Translations under genes and position numbers: made by a program
Source of the DNA: Candidatus Woesearchaeota archaeon
Lineage (GTDB): Archaea; Nanobdellota; Nanobdellia; Woesearchaeales; WJKL01
Length of the DNA: 11,603 nucleotides
Assembly (NCBI GenBank): GCA_019322455.1
Contig: JAHWIT010000155.1
Location: forward strand, 1-11,603
Direction of reading: 5' to 3'
The notes under the pieces: model-generated
The model's database searches: none
The model's input: only the letters and a program-made list of their open reading frames with translations
Told to the model about the DNA's origin: nothing
In this document: in pieces, positions 9,425 to 11,603 of the stretch
Numbering within the stretch: the stretch's first letter is position 1
How the letters are laid out: every line of letters begins with the position of its first letter

Positions 9425-9556
9425 GTTTATAAATGACGACATAATAATCTTTATAAATTTATTGTAGCTATGAGATAATGTTAAATGGGGGATAAATTAA
9501 ATATTATATTTTAAGCATATTATGATTAGCTATGCTTATTCAAGGGGGTAATAAAT
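9425..9556 (+). promoter_or_regulatory. TFB promoter and leader with three TATA-like boxes and a Shine-Dalgarno
   Basis: TATA-like boxes lie at 9425-9434 (GTTTATAAAT), 9450-9461 (TTTATAAATTTA) and 9501-9512 (AT-rich ATATTATATTTT). Starts from the first two would give leaders of about 75-100 nt; the third would give about 25 nt. The Shine-Dalgarno-like GGGGG (9544-9548) sits 8 nt before the ATG. TAGCTATG followed by a G5 run and ATAAA occurs twice (9465-9497 and 9527-9556, the second with one extra T after the G run). Unlike most genes here, TFB is therefore not leaderless. Confidence 0.5.
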
Positions 9557-10483
9557 ATGCCTGAAATGATAAAAAAATGTCCTGAATGTGGGGGCATAAA
9601 TCTCTTCTGGAACCGTGAGAAAGGAGAGATTATCTGTAAAGATTGTGGCCTAGTTATTGAAGATAAAATGGTTGATATGGGCCAGGAATGGCGTGAATTT
9701 GATTCTGAAGGTGCTGAAAAAAGAAGAAGAACAGGAGCACCTATGACTTATACACAATATGACCAAGGATTAGGTACAGAAGTTGGCCAGCAATCAGATC
9801 TTCTAAGATTAGGTGGAAAAGACAGAAACAAGTTCTTTAGATTAAGAAAATGGCAGTACAGAATCTCAACAGCAATTGAAAGAAACTTAAAATTAGCATT
9901 AGGCGAACTAAAAAGAGTTTCTTCATATCTTAAACTGCCAAAATCAGTTGAAGAAGAATCTGCAAGAATATACACTCTAGCAGTACAAAGAGGGTTAGTA
10001 CGTGGACGTTCAATGGAATCAGTAGTAGCAGGAGCATTATATGCTGCTTGCAGAAGACATGATGTTCCTAGAACATTAGATGAATTATCAGAAGCATCTG
10101 GTATTGAAAAAAAGGAAATAGGAAGAACATATAGATTTGTAACAAGAGAACTAGGAATCAATATCTTGCCTTCAAATCCAGCTGACTATATTGCAAGATT
10201 CGCTTCTGCTTTAAAACTTTCTCCAGAATCTCAATCAAGAAGCATAGATATTCTAGAAATGGCGCAAAGAGCAGAATTAACCTCAGGAAGAGGACCAACT
10301 GGAATCGCAGCAGCAGCTTTATATGTATCTGCATTAATTCATGGCGAAAAAAGAACCCAAAGAGAAGTAGCAGATGTAGCAGGAGTAACAGAAGTTACAA
10401 TTAGAAACAGATATAAAGAATTACTAGATAAACTAAAGCTGGATAAAGAGCTTAAAAAAACTAGGAAAAAGAAAAAGAAATAA
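9557..10483 (+). CDS. tfb: Transcription initiation factor B (TFB)
   Basis: The 308-aa product is a complete archaeal TFB, the TFIIB homologue that binds TBP-TATA and BRE DNA and recruits RNA polymerase. The N-terminal zinc ribbon uses C8, C11, C27 and C30 (CPECGG...CKDCG). The B-reader/linker region is about 44-85 (EWREFDSEGAEKRRRTGAP...). The first cyclin fold covers about 100-195, with ESARIYTLAVQRGLVRGRS and ALYAACR. The second covers about 203-297, with GRGPTGIAAAALYVSA and the helix-turn-helix TQREVADVAGVTEVTIRNRYKEL that reads the BRE. The basic tail ends KKTRKKKKK. Length and motifs are normal. The start is set by ATG with GGGGG upstream. Whether it is the only TFB in the genome cannot be seen. 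Confidence 0.98.
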   Translation: MPEMIKKCPECGGINLFWNREKGEIICKDCGLVIEDKMVDMGQEWREFDSEGAEKRRRTGAPMTYTQYDQGLGTEVGQQSDLLRLGGKDRNKFFRLRKWQYRISTAIERNLKLALGELKRVSSYLKLPKSVEEESARIYTLAVQRGLVRGRSMESVVAGALYAACRRHDVPRTLDELSEASGIEKKEIGRTYRFVTRELGINILPSNPADYIARFASALKLSPESQSRSIDILEMAQRAELTSGRGPTGIAAAALYVSALIHGEKRTQREVADVAGVTEVTIRNRYKELLDKLKLDKELKKTRKKKKK

Positions 10484-10516
10484 TTTTTATTATTTTTTAT
10501 TAAAATATCAAGAAGA

Positions 10517-10527
10517 TTTTTATATTT
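10517..10527 (+). promoter_or_regulatory. TATA box of the metallophosphoesterase gene
   Basis: TTTTTATATTT lies 20 bp before the ATG at 10548, which puts the transcription start at or near that ATG. This favours 10548 over the upstream TTG at 10539. Confidence 0.55.
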
Positions 10528-10547
10528 CTGTATTATTCTTGCCCAGA

Positions 10548-11474
10548 ATGAGGGAAGCAATAGTAGCAGATATTCATGGGAATCTAGAAGGATTAGAAGC
10601 TGTTCTAAAAGACATTGATAAACAACATGTTGATAGACTAATTTGTTTAGGAGACACAATCGGCTATGGAGCAAATCCAAGAGAATGTCTAAGTTCAATA
10701 TTGAAAAAAGCATATAAACATTTATTTGGAAATCACGAAAGATTTATAAGAGATCTTTTTATTAGTGTTAAAAGAGCATTTTCTGAAAATCCTTATCTTT
10801 CTAGTCACAATATCTTATTCTCAATGCAATGGACAAAAAAGAAACTAGAAGGAAGAATAAACAAAAAAAGAAACAGAAGAAGATATATGGAACTTTTTAA
10901 TAAAATGCCTGATCGTTACGAAGAAAATAATATATTATATGTTCATGGCTCTCCTCGTGACCCAGTTTCAGAATACCTTAGTGGCGGAGATGTAGAAGAC
11001 TTATTGCATTACAATGATCCAAAAGACACACTAGGTCTTGAAAAAATAGGAAGAATAATTGAAACCCCAGAAGAAAAACTAGAAACTAATTTTAGCTTAT
11101 TTGATTGGATTTGCTTTAATGGAAACAATCATATCCCTGGTTTATTAATTAGACCAAATAATCCTACAAGAAGATTAATAATTGAAGGTAAAAAAGGAAA
11201 AATTAAGATTAGCAACAAATACAACTATGTTTATCCAAGAGATTTAAAAGGAAATAGATACTATTTAAGAGACGACGAAAAGGTTGTTGTAAATGTTGGT
11301 TCAAGCGGCCAATCTCGAAACTGTGACCCAAGAGCTTCTTACTTTATACACAACACTGGTAAAAGAATGCTTGAATGCAGAAGAGTCAGATATGATCTAG
11401 AAAAAGCTGCAAAAAAGATAATAAGAGCAGGCTTACCTAAATATTACGCAACAAGATTATTTAAAGGTATATAA
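10548..11474 (+). CDS. Calcineurin-like metallophosphoesterase with a changed active-site motif
   Basis: The product is 308 aa from the ATG at 10548. It carries the metallophosphoesterase motifs in order: DIHGN (8-12), GDTIGYG (35-41), GNHE (61-64) and VHGSP (132-136). It resembles MJ0936/YfcE-type (Metallophos_2) phosphodiesterases, followed by the family's VGSSGQSR...DPRASY segment, where NPGSVGQPR is usual. The last metal motif, normally GHTH, reads GNNH (192-195), so one expected metal ligand (His to Asn) is missing. Compared with typical 230-250-aa members it has an insert at about 70-120 that is very basic (KKKLEGRINKKRNRRR) and another at about 205-240. The substrate is unknown. An upstream TTG at 10539 is a less likely start because of the TATA spacing. 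The 3' end overlaps the convergent MGMT gene by 18 bp. Confidence 0.88.
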   Translation: MREAIVADIHGNLEGLEAVLKDIDKQHVDRLICLGDTIGYGANPRECLSSILKKAYKHLFGNHERFIRDLFISVKRAFSENPYLSSHNILFSMQWTKKKLEGRINKKRNRRRYMELFNKMPDRYEENNILYVHGSPRDPVSEYLSGGDVEDLLHYNDPKDTLGLEKIGRIIETPEEKLETNFSLFDWICFNGNNHIPGLLIRPNNPTRRLIIEGKKGKIKISNKYNYVYPRDLKGNRYYLRDDEKVVVNVGSSGQSRNCDPRASYFIHNTGKRMLECRRVRYDLEKAAKKIIRAGLPKYYATRLFKGI

Positions 11475-11603
11475 TTTCTTTTTAAAATCAACAATCTTAT
11501 TATTCTTCACAAAAATACCTTCTTTTTTCAACAAAGCAATCTTCTTCCTAAGACCTCTTGAATATCCTCCTAATGAACCATCAGAACTTACAACACGATG
11601 ACA
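11457..11603 (-). CDS. ogt: O6-methylguanine-DNA methyltransferase, C-terminal part (runs off the window)
   Basis: The minus strand enters at TGT and reads CHRVVSSDGSLGGYSRGL, then a basic helix (RKKIALLKKEG), and ends at TAA (11459-11457), 48 residues in all. This is the active-site and C-terminal end of the MGMT/Ogt family, PCHRV...GGYxxGLxxKxxLLxxEG. The first visible residue is the methyl-accepting cysteine, so this is a true methyltransferase and not an alkyltransferase-like protein with Trp at that site. The enzyme removes alkyl groups from O6-alkylguanine in DNA in a single suicide reaction. The last six codons overlap the 3' end of the convergent metallophosphoesterase gene. Confidence 0.92.
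   Translation of the reverse strand, partial: CHRVVSSDGSLGGYSRGLRKKIALLKKEGIFVKNNKIVDFKKKLYTFK

Noticed and set aside
10539..10547. TTG at 10539 as start of the metallophosphoesterase
   Set aside because: The TATA box at 10517-10527 places transcription start at about the ATG at 10548, which also begins directly with the first beta strand.
9748..10713. Minus-strand frames opposite TFB and the metallophosphoesterase
   Set aside because: They are antisense to clear, complete genes and show no protein-family features.

Overview
The window looks like a compact, AT-rich archaeal chromosome segment. The archaeal markers are a complete transcription factor B, a type III AMP phosphorylase, archaeal-type tRNAs interrupted by bulge-helix-bulge (BHB) introns, and TATA boxes about 25 bp upstream of most start codons, which implies mostly leaderless mRNAs. 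The gene content (AMP phosphorylase, rubrerythrin, small membrane proteins of unknown function, overlapping genes) fits a small-genome DPANN-like archaeon such as a Woesearchaeota or Pacearchaeota relative. That lineage is an inference and nothing here proves it.

Layout: 1-158 (-) start of a nucleotidyltransferase-like protein; 206-325 (-) tRNA-Thr(GGU); 326-511 inverted repeats and scattered copies of tRNA-Leu end sequences; 512-710 (-) tRNA-Leu(UAA); 767-1267 (-) rubrerythrin-like protein, divergent from an unknown protein at 1392-1991 (+) with a perfect palindrome between them; 2000-2800 (-) SAM methyltransferase, divergent from tRNA-Val(GAC) at 2859-2999 (+) across one palindromic TATA box; 3025-3486 (+) PH-like membrane protein directly behind the tRNA; 3549-4517 (+) coiled-coil protein; 4514-5398 (-) EamA transporter; 5506-8042 (+) operon of an AI-2E-family permease (apparently starting at AUA) and AMP phosphorylase; 8104-8673 (-) conserved membrane protein; 8726-8888 (-) tRNA-Ser(UGA); 8944-9020 short AT-rich repeats; 9031-9186 a probable structured RNA; 9197-9364 (-) a 55-aa Trm112-like zinc protein; 9557-10483 (+) TFB; 10548-11474 (+) metallophosphoesterase; 11457-11603 (-) C-terminal end of an O6-methylguanine-DNA methyltransferase.

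The most striking content is in the RNA genes. All four tRNA genes are interrupted, with ten introns in total (2+3+2+3), most at non-canonical positions: 8/9, 18/19, 29/30, 30/31 and 59/60 as well as 37/38. For most of them I could draw the BHB (a 4-bp central helix flanked by 3-nt bulges) by hand. Removing the introns gives regular cloverleaves of 72, 86, 73 and 84 nt. The second notable item is 9031-9186, three long hairpins, two of whose loops carry an exactly complementary 8-mer. It is preceded by an array of a 9-bp repeat whose core also forms the palindrome between the rubrerythrin gene and its neighbour.

Functionally, the protein genes cover nucleotide salvage (AMP phosphorylase), oxidative-stress defence (rubrerythrin), DNA alkylation repair (MGMT), basal transcription (TFB), activation of translation-related methyltransferases (Trm112-like), and several membrane proteins without a known substrate.
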